DNA of 6,713 nucleotides. Origin: an uncultured Clostridia bacterium (lineage in GTDB: Bacteria; Bacillota; Clostridia; Lachnospirales; Lachnospiraceae). The stretch spans positions 1 through 6,713 of the forward strand of contig CAMWWR010000104.1 of NCBI GenBank assembly GCA_947178045.1, in the 5' to 3' direction. This document shows positions 1 to 5,647 of this stretch, in pieces. Each line of letters begins with the position of its first letter. Position 1 is the stretch's first letter. The notes under the pieces are model-generated. The model was not told the origin of the DNA. It did no database searches and was given only the letters and a program-made list of their open reading frames with translations. Position numbers and translations under genes: made by a program.

Positions 1-1
1 G

Positions 2-1129
2 AATGAGATTGTGTCCTTTATGAGAAACCTGTTCAACTCCACCTTTAAAACCAATCCGTTTCTGGACCGGGCGATTATGACCGGCATCACCCGGATCAGC
101 AAGGAGTCCATCTTTTCCGACCTGAACCACCTGGCGGTGGTAACGACGACCTCAAATCAATATGCGGATTCCTTCGGCTTTACGCAGGAGGAGGTGTCCG
201 ATGCCCTGCGGGAGTTCGGGCTGTCCGACCGGGAGGCGGTTGTCCGGGACTGGTACGACGGCTTCACCTTCGGCAACCGGACGGATATTTATAATCCATG
301 GTCAATCATCAACTTCCTCAAGACGAAAAAACTTTCCCTCTACTGGGCGAATACCAGCAGCAACGGCCTGGTCAGCAGGCTGATCCGCGAGGGGAGCCGG
401 GAGGTAAAGCTCATTATGGAGGATCTGCTGAACGGCGGCACGCTCCGCACACAGATCGACGAGCAGATTGTTTTCAGCCAGCTTGGCAGCAATGAGTACG
501 CGATCTGGAGTCTGCTGCTTGCGAGCGGCTATCTGAAGGCGGAGGCGCATACGATGGATCCGGACACCGGGCGGGAGGAATATGTCTTACGGCTCACGAA
601 CAAGGAAGTAAGGCTGATGTTTGAGAATCTGATCCGGGACTGGTTCAAGCATTATTCCCCGGCGTACAATGATTTCATCAAAGCCCTGCTGTCCGGTGAT
701 CTCGACGCGATGAACGAATATATGAACCGTGTCGCGCTTGCGACCTTCAGCAGCTTTGACACCGGATACGGAGCGTCCGGGACAGCGGAGCCGGAGCGCT
801 TTTACCATGGCTTTGTGCTCGGGCTGATGGTGGAGCTGTCCGACCGGTATGTGATTACCTCGAACCGGGAGAGCGGCTTCGGGCGCTATGATGTAATGCT
901 GGAGCCGATTCGAAGAAGCGGGGAGGATGCTGCCGCAGATGCGATCATTCTCGAATTCAAGGTACACCGCCCAAATCGGGAAAGGGACCTGGAGGAAACG
1001 GTGAAGACCGCCCTTTTGCAGATCGAGGAAAAGCAGTACGCCGCCGCACTGATCGCGAAGGGAATCCCGACAGAGCGCATCCGGAAATACGGGTTCGCGT
1101 TCGAGGGAAAGCGGGTGCTGATCGGGTGA
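2..1129 (+). CDS. AAA-ATPase-like / PD-(D/E)XK nuclease superfamily protein, 5'-truncated
   Basis: The reading frame is open from base 2, so the start and the N-terminal Walker A region lie upstream of the window. The visible part begins inside the AAA-ATPase-like domain (PF09820 type): TGITRISKESIFSDLNHL, then a QYADSFGFTQEEV segment and the family hallmark WYDGFTFG...IYNPWSI. The C-terminal third looks like the associated PD-(D/E)XK nuclease domain (DUF1703 type). Candidate catalytic residues are the Asp of GRYDVMLEP (codon 890-892) and the Glu and Lys of LEFKV (codons 953-961), followed by a KQYAAALI segment and a C-terminal RKYGFAFEGKRVLIG. These proteins are common in gut Clostridia and Bacteroidota, often in many copies, and their function is unknown. 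A role in defence or mobile DNA is only a guess. The C terminus looks intact, ending at TGA. A GTG at 11 and an ATG at 20 are internal codons, not credible starts. Confidence 0.88.
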   Translation, partial: NEIVSFMRNLFNSTFKTNPFLDRAIMTGITRISKESIFSDLNHLAVVTTTSNQYADSFGFTQEEVSDALREFGLSDREAVVRDWYDGFTFGNRTDIYNPWSIINFLKTKKLSLYWANTSSNGLVSRLIREGSREVKLIMEDLLNGGTLRTQIDEQIVFSQLGSNEYAIWSLLLASGYLKAEAHTMDPDTGREEYVLRLTNKEVRLMFENLIRDWFKHYSPAYNDFIKALLSGDLDAMNEYMNRVALATFSSFDTGYGASGTAEPERFYHGFVLGLMVELSDRYVITSNRESGFGRYDVMLEPIRRSGEDAAADAIILEFKVHRPNRERDLEETVKTALLQIEEKQYAAALIAKGIPTERIRKYGFAFEGKRVLIG

Positions 1130-1131
1130 CA

Positions 1132-1171
1132 CCGCCCCGGCTTCGCTGCAAAGAAGACGAAGGCCGGGTGG
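1132..1171 (+). terminator. GC-rich hairpin after the nuclease gene, possible weak terminator
   Basis: Just after the stop codon, the arms 1132-1145 (CCGCCCCGGCTTCG) and 1158-1171 (CGAAGGCCGGGTGG) can pair over about 12 bp with two bulges around a 12-nt loop. No T-run follows, so a classical intrinsic terminator is not shown. It may act as a 3'-end structure or a Rho-assisted stop. The structure is visible; the function is inferred. Confidence 0.35.
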
Positions 1172-1215
1172 CAGTATGAGTGTTTGGAGCAGGTTAAGGA
1201 AATGCTTTCGCATAA

Positions 1216-1244
1216 TTGACAACGGCGGCACAAAACGGTAAAAT
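1216..1244 (+). promoter_or_regulatory. Sigma-A promoter for kdgK
   Basis: A consensus -35 TTGACA (1216-1221) is separated by exactly 17 nt from TAAAAT (1239-1244), a 5/6 match to the -10 box. Transcription would start near 1251, leaving a leader of about 90 nt before kdgK. This is the best promoter match in the window. The palindromes at 1259-1290 lie just downstream, where a bound repressor could block elongation. Confidence 0.8.
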
Positions 1245-1258
1245 TATGGAAGAGGTAT

Positions 1259-1274
1259 CACGGGCCGGCCCGTG
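1259..1274. repeat. 16-bp GC-rich perfect palindrome
   Basis: CACGGGCCGGCCCGTG equals its own reverse complement. It sits between the kdgK promoter and the GTATACA operator-like repeat and directly abuts the latter. In RNA it would form a 6-bp stem with a CCGG loop near the 5' end of the transcript. It could be a second operator or a 5'-stabilising hairpin; the sequence does not decide. Confidence 0.6.
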
Positions 1275-1290
1275 GTATACAAATGTATAC
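1275..1290. promoter_or_regulatory. Candidate GntR-type operator of kdgK
   Basis: GTATACAAATGTATAC is a perfect inverted repeat: GTATACA, 2-nt AA spacer, TGTATAC. It lies about +25 to +40 relative to the predicted start. The sequence resembles the GTATAC-core operators of FadR-subfamily GntR repressors (UxuR/ExuR/KdgR-like) that control hexuronate genes, which fits kdgK downstream. The palindrome is seen directly; the regulator family is inferred and no regulator gene is in the window. Confidence 0.6.
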
Positions 1291-1342
1291 TCAGGAGAAA
1301 AGCCGGAGGGGGCTCATAATATTCAAAAAAGGAGACAGGGAA

Positions 1343-2374
1343 ATGGCAAAGGTAGTTACGATGGGAGAAATTATGCTCCGTCTGTCCACACCGGGCAACG
1401 AGAAATTTATTCAGGCGGACGAGTTTGATGTCTGCTATGGCGGGGGCGAGGCAAATGTTGCGGTTTCGCTTGCAAATTACGGACATGACGCAGAGTTTGT
1501 GACCAGGGTGCCGAAGAATCCGATCGGCGAGTGCGCGGTGGCGGCGCTCCGCAAAATGAATGTCGGGACGAAGCACATCGCGGTCGGCGGAGAGCGGCTC
1601 GGAATCTATTTTCTGGAGACAGGCTCGGCCATGAGAGCGTCAAACGTTGTATATGACCGCGCGCATTCGTCGATTTCCACGGCGACGGCGGAGGATTTTG
1701 ATTTTGACGAAATTTTTAAGGGTGTGGACTGGTTTCATTTCACGGGCATTACGCCGGCGGTTTCGGATGCGGCGGCAGAGCTGACGGAGATTGCGCTGAA
1801 AGCGGCGAAGAAGGCGGGCGTAAAGGTTTCCTGCGATCTGAATTTCCGCAAGAAGCTCTGGAGCTCCGAGAAGGCGCAGAGGATCATGACGAACCTGATG
1901 CAGTATGTGGATGTCTGCATCGGAAACGAGGAGGACGCGGAGAAGGTGCTCGGCTTTAAGCCGGGAAATACCGACGTGACGAGCGGTGACCTTGAGCTTT
2001 CCGGCTATCAGGATATTTTTAAGCAGATGGTGGAGAAATTCAATTTCGAATATGTGATCAGCTCGCTGCGCGTCAGCCATTCGGCGTCCGACAACGGCTG
2101 GTCGGCATGCATCTACAAGCGTGATACGCAGGAATTCTACCATTCGCGCGAATATCACATCACGCCGATCGTGGACCGCGTCGGCGGCGGCGATTCCTTT
2201 GCGGCGGGCGTGATCTGCGGAATGCTCGACGGCAAGGATTTCAAGGAGGCGCTCGAGTTCGGCGTGGCGGCGTCCGCGTTAAAGCACACGATCCCGGGAG
2301 ATTTCAATCTTGTATCCCGCGCGGATGTGGACAACCTTGCGGGCGGTGACGGCTCGGGAAGAGTGCAGCGCTAG
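1343..2374 (+). CDS. kdgK: 2-keto-3-deoxygluconate kinase (PfkB family)
   Basis: Cytoplasmic PfkB/ribokinase-family sugar kinase of 343 residues, the usual family length. It is predicted to phosphorylate 2-dehydro-3-deoxy-D-gluconate with ATP to KDPG (EC 2.7.1.45). The substrate-side signature GGGEANVAVSLA is at residues 33-44. A KDG-kinase-like segment, GIYFLETGSAMRASNVVYDR, is at 87-106, and DLNFRKKLW at 165-173. The C-terminal PfkB signature DRVGGGDSFAAG (278-289) carries the catalytic base Asp284. The end KHTIPGDFNL is also typical. ATG 1343 is chosen because GGAG (1331-1334) lies 8 nt upstream. An in-frame ATG at 1283 falls inside the operator-like palindrome and has no good site. It has its own promoter, separate from kduI 316 nt downstream. 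Another PfkB sugar specificity is possible but less likely given the kduI neighbour. Confidence 0.92.
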   Translation: MAKVVTMGEIMLRLSTPGNEKFIQADEFDVCYGGGEANVAVSLANYGHDAEFVTRVPKNPIGECAVAALRKMNVGTKHIAVGGERLGIYFLETGSAMRASNVVYDRAHSSISTATAEDFDFDEIFKGVDWFHFTGITPAVSDAAAELTEIALKAAKKAGVKVSCDLNFRKKLWSSEKAQRIMTNLMQYVDVCIGNEEDAEKVLGFKPGNTDVTSGDLELSGYQDIFKQMVEKFNFEYVISSLRVSHSASDNGWSACIYKRDTQEFYHSREYHITPIVDRVGGGDSFAAGVICGMLDGKDFKEALEFGVAASALKHTIPGDFNLVSRADVDNLAGGDGSGRVQR

Positions 2375-2379
2375 AATGC

Positions 2380-2425
2380 GAAAGGGGCGGAAGACTTGCC
2401 ATAGGTTCAGGAGGTGCCCCCTTTC
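2380..2425 (+). other. Imperfect hairpin after kdgK
   Basis: GAAAGGGGC (2380-2388) pairs with GCCCCCTTTC (2416-2425), 9 bp with one bulged C around a 27-nt loop. The loop holds AGGAGGTG, a strong Shine-Dalgarno-like string. No T-tract follows. It may mark the kdgK 3' end together with the next stem-loop; the long loop makes it less certain. Confidence 0.35.
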
Positions 2426-2429
2426 ACAT

Positions 2430-2477
2430 GGAAGAATCGAGAATGAACCCGTGTGGGAATACATTCTCGATTCTTCC
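2430..2477. repeat. Perfect 16-bp inverted repeat / stem-loop
   Basis: GGAAGAATCGAGAATG (2430-2445) and CATTCTCGATTCTTCC (2462-2477) are exact reverse complements around a 16-nt loop, in which CCC and GGG could pair further. No T-run follows on either strand, so it is not a standard intrinsic terminator. It could be an mRNA 3'-end stabiliser for kdgK, a Rho-dependent end structure, an operator, or a remnant of a small mobile repeat. The repeat is certain; the function is open. Confidence 0.75.
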
Positions 2478-2510
2478 GGGCGGATACAATGACTGTCAGG
2501 AAAGCGCTGA

Positions 2511-2524
2511 TGAAAACGTTTCCA
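2511..2524. promoter_or_regulatory. cre-like (CcpA/LacI-family) operator upstream of kduI
   Basis: TGAAAACGTTTCCA fits every position of the catabolite-responsive element consensus TGWAARCGYTWNCW and contains the palindrome AAACGTTT. GCGCTG (2504-2509) and CAGCGC (2523-2528) flank it as an additional inverted repeat. LacI-family regulators such as CcpA, or KdgR of Bacillus, bind boxes of this form, and uronate genes are typical targets. It is about 100 nt upstream of the best -35/-10 pair, but it would lie just downstream of a possible start from the TACAAT box at 2485-2490. Confidence 0.6.
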
Positions 2525-2624
2525 GCGCCGGATTTGCTCTGCGCTATTACGCACACGCCTGCTCGATTGGAAACAAGCGCAGTCAGGGGTGTGATTCCGG
2601 GCCAGGGAGAAGCCAACGGATATT

Positions 2625-2655
2625 TTGCAAGCGCGGAGAATTATGATATTATAAT
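2625..2655 (+). promoter_or_regulatory. Possible kduI promoter
   Basis: A perfect -10 TATAAT is at 2650-2655. The nearest -35-like hexamer is TTGCAA at 2625-2630, with a long 19-nt spacer, so the promoter may be weak or activator-dependent. It would give a leader of about 29 nt containing a small GCCGC/GCGGC hairpin (2658-2673) directly before the ribosome binding site. Confidence 0.45.
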
Positions 2656-2689
2656 GCGCCGCGGCAAAGCGGCAGAAACGGAGAATTAT
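2634..2689 (+). repeat. 11-bp direct repeat spanning the promoter and the kduI RBS
   Basis: CGGAGAATTAT occurs at 2634-2644, in the promoter spacer, and again at 2679-2689, where its GGAG is the kduI ribosome binding site 7 nt before ATG 2691. GCAAGCG and GCAAAGCG precede the two copies, so a short diverged duplication is possible. The start and end given here cover both copies. Confidence 0.5.
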
Positions 2690-2690
2690 C

Positions 2691-3554
2691 ATGGAATTGA
2701 GGACGGCAGCATCCCCGAGGGATGTAAAGCATTATACGACGGACAGGCTCCGCGAGGAGTTTTTGATTGACGATCTGTTTGCGCCGGATGAGATCAAGCT
2801 GGTGTACAGCCATATCGACCGCATCATCACGGGCTCTGCGGTGCCGGTAAAGGGTGAGCTTGTGCTTACGGCGGGAGATGAGCTGAGGGCGGAATATTTC
2901 CTGCAGCGCCGTGAGATGGGCGTCATCAATATCGGCGGCGACGGGATTATCCGGATCGACGGAAGGGAATACCGGGTAAACTATAAGGAGGGCATGTACA
3001 TCGGCATGGGCGCGAAGGATATCTCCTTTGTAAGCGCGGATGCGGCACAGCCTGCGAAATTTTACATCAACAGCGCCCCGGCGCACAAGACATATCCGAC
3101 GGTTCTGATCCGCCAGGAGGGCGAGGCGGAGGACGGCGTTGTCATCGTGAAGCCGGAGAATAAGGTGGAGCTCGGCAGCCTTGAGGAGTCGAACCACCGC
3201 GTGCTCTGCAAATATATTCTGCCGGGACAGGTGGAGAGCTGCCAGCTCGTGATGGGGATGACGAAGCTTATGCCGGGCTCGGTCTGGAATACGATGCCTT
3301 GCCATACACACGACCGCCGCATGGAGGTATATCTGTATTTTGACATGCCGAAGGATGCGCTTGTATTCCACTATATGGGCGAGCCGAACGAGACGAGGCA
3401 TATTATCATGCGCAATGAGCAGGCGGTCATTTCGCCGAGCTGGTCCATCCATGCAGGCTCGGGCACGCAGGCCTACACCTTTATCTGGGGCATGGTCGGC
3501 GAGAATCAGGAGTTTACGGATATGGACGGCTGCGCGATGGAGGATCTTCGTTAG
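2691..3554 (+). CDS. kduI: 5-keto-4-deoxyuronate isomerase (4-deoxy-L-threo-5-hexosulose-uronate ketol-isomerase)
   Basis: Cytoplasmic KduI-family cupin metalloenzyme of 287 residues (E. coli KduI has 278). It is predicted to isomerise 5-dehydro-4-deoxy-D-glucuronate, from unsaturated uronates, to 3-deoxy-D-glycero-2,5-hexodiulosonate (EC 5.3.1.17). The zinc ligands are all present: His205 and His207 in TMPCHTHDRRME, Glu212 in the same motif, and His254 in WSIHAGSG. Their spacing matches the E. coli ligands (196, 198, 203, 245) with a constant offset of 9. Other family landmarks are SPRDVKHYTTDRLREEFL near the N terminus, YFLQRREMGVINIGG, and WNTMPCHTH. ATG 2691 has GGAG at 2680-2683, 7 nt upstream. 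The product feeds a KduD-type reductase, not encoded here, and then KdgK just upstream. An intrinsic terminator follows 41 nt after the stop. Confidence 0.96.
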   Translation: MELRTAASPRDVKHYTTDRLREEFLIDDLFAPDEIKLVYSHIDRIITGSAVPVKGELVLTAGDELRAEYFLQRREMGVINIGGDGIIRIDGREYRVNYKEGMYIGMGAKDISFVSADAAQPAKFYINSAPAHKTYPTVLIRQEGEAEDGVVIVKPENKVELGSLEESNHRVLCKYILPGQVESCQLVMGMTKLMPGSVWNTMPCHTHDRRMEVYLYFDMPKDALVFHYMGEPNETRHIIMRNEQAVISPSWSIHAGSGTQAYTFIWGMVGENQEFTDMDGCAMEDLR

Positions 3555-3594
3555 GAAAACAAGAAGGATTGCAAGAGGAGTTGCATCCCGCCGG

Positions 3595-3642
3595 AGGCTC
3601 CGGAGAAGCGGTGATTTTGTCAGCGCTTCCCCGGAGCTTTTT
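3595..3642 (+). terminator. Intrinsic terminator of kduI
   Basis: CTCCGGAGAAGCG (3598-3610) pairs with CGCTTCCCCGGAG (3624-3636) over 13 bp with a single A-C mismatch around a 13-nt loop. The stem can extend outwards by a G-C, a G-U and an A-U pair. It is followed by CTTTTTATAAAGTTTTTA, a good U-tract. It separates kduI from the degV genes. Confidence 0.88.
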
Positions 3643-3675
3643 ATAAAGTTTTTATGATTGTTTTCTATTTACTCC

Positions 3676-3704
3676 TTTTCAAATGAGTGAAAATATGGTA
3701 GGAT
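3676..3704 (+). promoter_or_regulatory. Candidate promoter for the degV pair
   Basis: TTTTCA (3676-3681), 17-nt spacer, TAGGAT (3699-3704), each matching consensus at 4 of 6 positions. TGG immediately before the -10 gives an extended -10 (TGn) element. It follows the kduI terminator and would start transcription near 3711. The region is AT-rich, so other starts are possible. Confidence 0.45.
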
Positions 3705-3752
3705 GTTATGTAGTATTAAAAACCACATGAGTGGAGAAAGATTACCACATAA
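3705..3752 (+). other. Foldable leader segment upstream of degV
   Basis: GTTATGT (3705-3711) is the reverse complement of ACATAAC (3746-3752), and three further pairs form after one mismatch. Inside, CCAC (3723-3726) pairs with GTGG (3731-3734). ACCACAT occurs twice (3722-3728 and 3744-3750). This could be a leader RNA fold or a protein site; no known riboswitch is recognised. Confidence 0.3.
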
Positions 3753-3781
3753 CGAAACCGGAATATGACGGGGCAAATTTA

Positions 3782-3807
3782 TGGAAACGTTAATGGAAGC
3801 GTTTCCT
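3782..3807. promoter_or_regulatory. Two overlapping cre-like boxes upstream of degV
   Basis: TGGAAGCGTTTCCT (3794-3807) matches the cre consensus TGWAARCGYTWNCW at 13 of 14 positions, the exception being G at position 3. TGGAAACGTTAATG (3782-3795) is a weaker match overlapping it by two bases. GGAAACG and CGTTTCC also form a 7-bp inverted repeat across both. The location, roughly 70-100 nt downstream of the predicted start, suits a roadblock LacI-family operator. The binding protein is inferred. Confidence 0.5.
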
Positions 3808-3866
3808 TAAGAAAACGGTGCGGGGCGGCATGAAAAATCCGGTAAGCGCGTGGGATTGGAGGAAAT

Positions 3867-4700
3867 ATGTCATACAAGATCGTAGGGGACAGCTGTACCG
3901 CCTTGCCGGAGAGCATGAATAAGAACGAGCATGTCAGCGTCGTGCCATTGCTGCTGCAGGTGGGAAAGGAGACAGTTGTCGACGACGAGAGCTTCTGCCA
4001 GGGCAGTTTTCTGAAGCTGATGAAGGAGTGCAGTGAATGCCCGAAGTCGTCCTGTCCTTCCCCGGAGGCGTATATGGACGCGTTCGAGGGGGCGGATGAG
4101 GTGTTTGTCGTCACGCTTTCCTCACATCTGAGCGGTTCATACAATTCGGCGGAGCTTGCAAAAATGCTTTATCTAGAGAAGCATCCGAACAAAAAGATCG
4201 CGGTGATCGATTCCCAGTCCGCGGCGGCCGGACAGACCCTTATTGCCATGCGCCTCCTTCAGGAGAAGGAAGCCGGCGCAAGCTTCGAGGAGACCGTCGA
4301 GCGGGCCATGAAGTTCCGCGACGTCATGAAGACAAAATTTGTCCTGGAAAATCTCGACAATCTCAAAAAGAACGGAAGACTGAGCAATATTACCGCAGCA
4401 CTGTGCAGCGTACTGAATATCAAGCCGGTGATGTGCGGCGTCGAGGGAGTGATCGAAAAGCTCGATCAGGCCCGCGGTATGACGAAGGCCCTTATGAAGA
4501 TGGTGAAATATATCGAGGAGGACGTCATCGACGCAAAGAACCGCATATTTGCGATCACGCACTGCAACTGCAGGGAGCGCGCAGAGTTTGTGCGGGATAT
4601 GGTGATGGGAAGAGTACCGTTCCGGGATTCGGTGATCGTGGAAGCGGCAGGTGTCAGCAGTATGTACGCGAACGACGGCGGGATCGTTGTGGCGTATTGA
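3867..4700 (+). CDS. DegV family protein (fatty-acid-binding FakB type), first of a tandem pair
   Basis: DegV-family protein of 277 residues, close to the usual 280. Characterised members (FakB) are cytoplasmic carriers that hold a fatty acid for phosphorylation by the FakA kinase. Family marks are GDSCTALP at 7-14, SPEAYMDAF at 65-73, VTLSSHLSGSYNSA at 82-95, VIDSQSAAAGQ at 113-123, and LENLDNLKKNGRLSN at 160-174 including Arg171. Two things are unusual. The C-terminal motif that normally holds a pocket His (IGxHxGP) reads SSMYANDGG, with Tyr267 where the His would align. Cys55, Cys58 and Cys63 cluster just before the ligand loop. ATG 3867 follows GGAGG with 4 nt spacing. It is 36 nt upstream of a second degV, so they are probably co-transcribed. 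Ligand specificity cannot be told from sequence. Confidence 0.9.
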   Translation: MSYKIVGDSCTALPESMNKNEHVSVVPLLLQVGKETVVDDESFCQGSFLKLMKECSECPKSSCPSPEAYMDAFEGADEVFVVTLSSHLSGSYNSAELAKMLYLEKHPNKKIAVIDSQSAAAGQTLIAMRLLQEKEAGASFEETVERAMKFRDVMKTKFVLENLDNLKKNGRLSNITAALCSVLNIKPVMCGVEGVIEKLDQARGMTKALMKMVKYIEEDVIDAKNRIFAITHCNCRERAEFVRDMVMGRVPFRDSVIVEAAGVSSMYANDGGIVVAY

Positions 4701-4736
4701 CGCCGGGCCTTCAATTTGGAAAGGGGTTGTGAAGCA

Positions 4737-5609
4737 ATGAGGGACTTTGTGATTACGGCAGATTCGAACTGCGATCTGCTGCCGGAGTATGTCCGGGAAA
4801 ACAATATCGGCATCATTCCGCATTATTACGATATTGAAGGTGTGACCTACGGGGATGAGAAAAACCTGACGCCGAAGGAATTCTATGATCTGATGCGCGC
4901 GGGGAAAATGCCAACGACGATGGCGAGCAATCCGGCGGTCATCCGTGATACGTTCCAGAAATACGCGGATCAGGGACTTGACGTTCTGCATCTCAGCTTC
5001 TCCTCGGCTCTGAGCGGAGGACACAGTAATGTCGTGTGCGGCGCGGAGGAGATCTGCGAGGAGCATCCGGGAATGAAGATCCGCGTTGTTGAAACGCTGA
5101 ATGTATCGCTGGGCGAGGGCATGGTAATCATGAAAGCGGTGCGCATGAAGCGGGAGGGCAAAAGCCTGGACGAGATCGCGGACTGGGTGGAGCAGAACCG
5201 CCTGAAATTCTGCGTTTATTTTGTGGTGGACGATCTGTTTCATCTGCACAGAGGCGGACGGCTGTCGAAGACGACGGCGATTGTCGGGAGCATGCTGAAT
5301 GTGAAGCCGATTCTCATTGTGGACGACGAGGGAAAGCTTGTCAGCCATGACAAGGTCCGCGGACGGAAAAAGGCGCTGAATTCCATTGTGGAGCGCGCGG
5401 TGGAGGGCATGGGCGAGGAGTATCTCTCGGACGACTGGGATCTCTGTGTCGTGCACGGGGATGCGCCGGAGGATGCTCAGATGGTGGCGGCCGCGCTGAA
5501 GGAGAAGACCGGAAAGGATGTGATCATCAATACGGTCAGCCCGAGCATCGGGGCTCATTCCGGCCCTGCGGCGCTCGGAATTCTCTATATGGGGAAAAAG
5601 CGCGGGTAA
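4737..5609 (+). CDS. DegV family protein (fatty-acid-binding FakB type), second of a tandem pair
   Basis: DegV-family protein of 290 residues, predicted cytoplasmic acyl carrier of the FakB type. It keeps the canonical marks: ADSNCDLLPEY at 8-18, PTTMASNPA at 59-67 (the Thr-rich ligand loop), SFSSALSGGHSN at 87-98, DDLFHLHRGGRLSK at 165-178 with Arg175, and PSIGAHSGPAALG at 269-281 with His274, the expected carboxylate-pocket His. The usual V-D-T motif reads VVET (117-120). ATG 4737 is preferred: AAGGGG at 4721-4726 gives a 10-nt spacing. An in-frame TTG at 4716 would add seven residues ahead of the conserved start. The gap to the first degV is 36 nt with no terminator, so the two form an operon. 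By eye the pair is clearly diverged, which suggests different ligands and not a recent duplication. FakA is not in the window. Confidence 0.92.
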   Translation: MRDFVITADSNCDLLPEYVRENNIGIIPHYYDIEGVTYGDEKNLTPKEFYDLMRAGKMPTTMASNPAVIRDTFQKYADQGLDVLHLSFSSALSGGHSNVVCGAEEICEEHPGMKIRVVETLNVSLGEGMVIMKAVRMKREGKSLDEIADWVEQNRLKFCVYFVVDDLFHLHRGGRLSKTTAIVGSMLNVKPILIVDDEGKLVSHDKVRGRKKALNSIVERAVEGMGEEYLSDDWDLCVVHGDAPEDAQMVAAALKEKTGKDVIINTVSPSIGAHSGPAALGILYMGKKRG

Positions 5610-5647
5610 TGTAACAAAACGGTAACAGAGATTTAATAATATTGTAA

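Larger units (their letters stand above)
2375..2690. other. 316-nt kdgK-kduI intergenic control region
   Basis: No convincing gene lies here. In order it holds an imperfect hairpin (2380-2425), a perfect 16-bp stem-loop (2430-2477), a weak TACAAT box (2485-2490), a perfect cre-consensus box (2511-2524), a weak promoter (2625-2655), an 11-bp direct repeat (2634-2644 and 2679-2689) and the kduI ribosome binding site. A 72-codon frame opens at ATG 2428 behind AGGAGGTG, but its product has no recognisable features. The density of signals suggests kduI is controlled separately from kdgK. Confidence 0.6.
3555..3866. other. 312-nt kduI-degV intergenic region
   Basis: No gene is seen here. It contains the kduI terminator (3595-3642), an AT-rich promoter region (3676-3704), a foldable leader segment (3705-3752), two overlapping cre-like boxes (3782-3807), and the degV ribosome binding site GGAGG (3858-3862), 4 nt before ATG 3867. 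Confidence 0.65.

Noticed and set aside
587..1231. 214-codon minus-strand frame
   Set aside because: It overlaps the conserved nuclease domain of the plus-strand gene and has no family features.
1230..1241. ACAAAACGGTAA shared with 5614-5625
   Set aside because: A 12-nt repeat is expected about once by chance in a window of this size, and the two sites have different contexts.
1283..1342. Upstream ATG giving a 20-residue extension of KdgK
   Set aside because: The codon lies within the operator-like palindrome, lacks good RBS spacing, and the extension is not part of the PfkB fold. ATG 1343 has GGAG at 8 nt.
2453..2770. 105-codon plus-strand frame between kdgK and kduI
   Set aside because: It has a non-ATG start without a ribosome binding site, runs into kduI in another frame, and the protein is not recognisable.
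2649..3452. 267-codon open frame on the minus strand
   Set aside because: It is antisense to kduI, which has all its metal ligands. The product is a His/Arg-rich shadow with no domain.
5614..5628. cre-like match ACAAAACGGTAACAG after the second degV
   Set aside because: It misses two key consensus positions and is much weaker than the boxes at 2511 and 3794.
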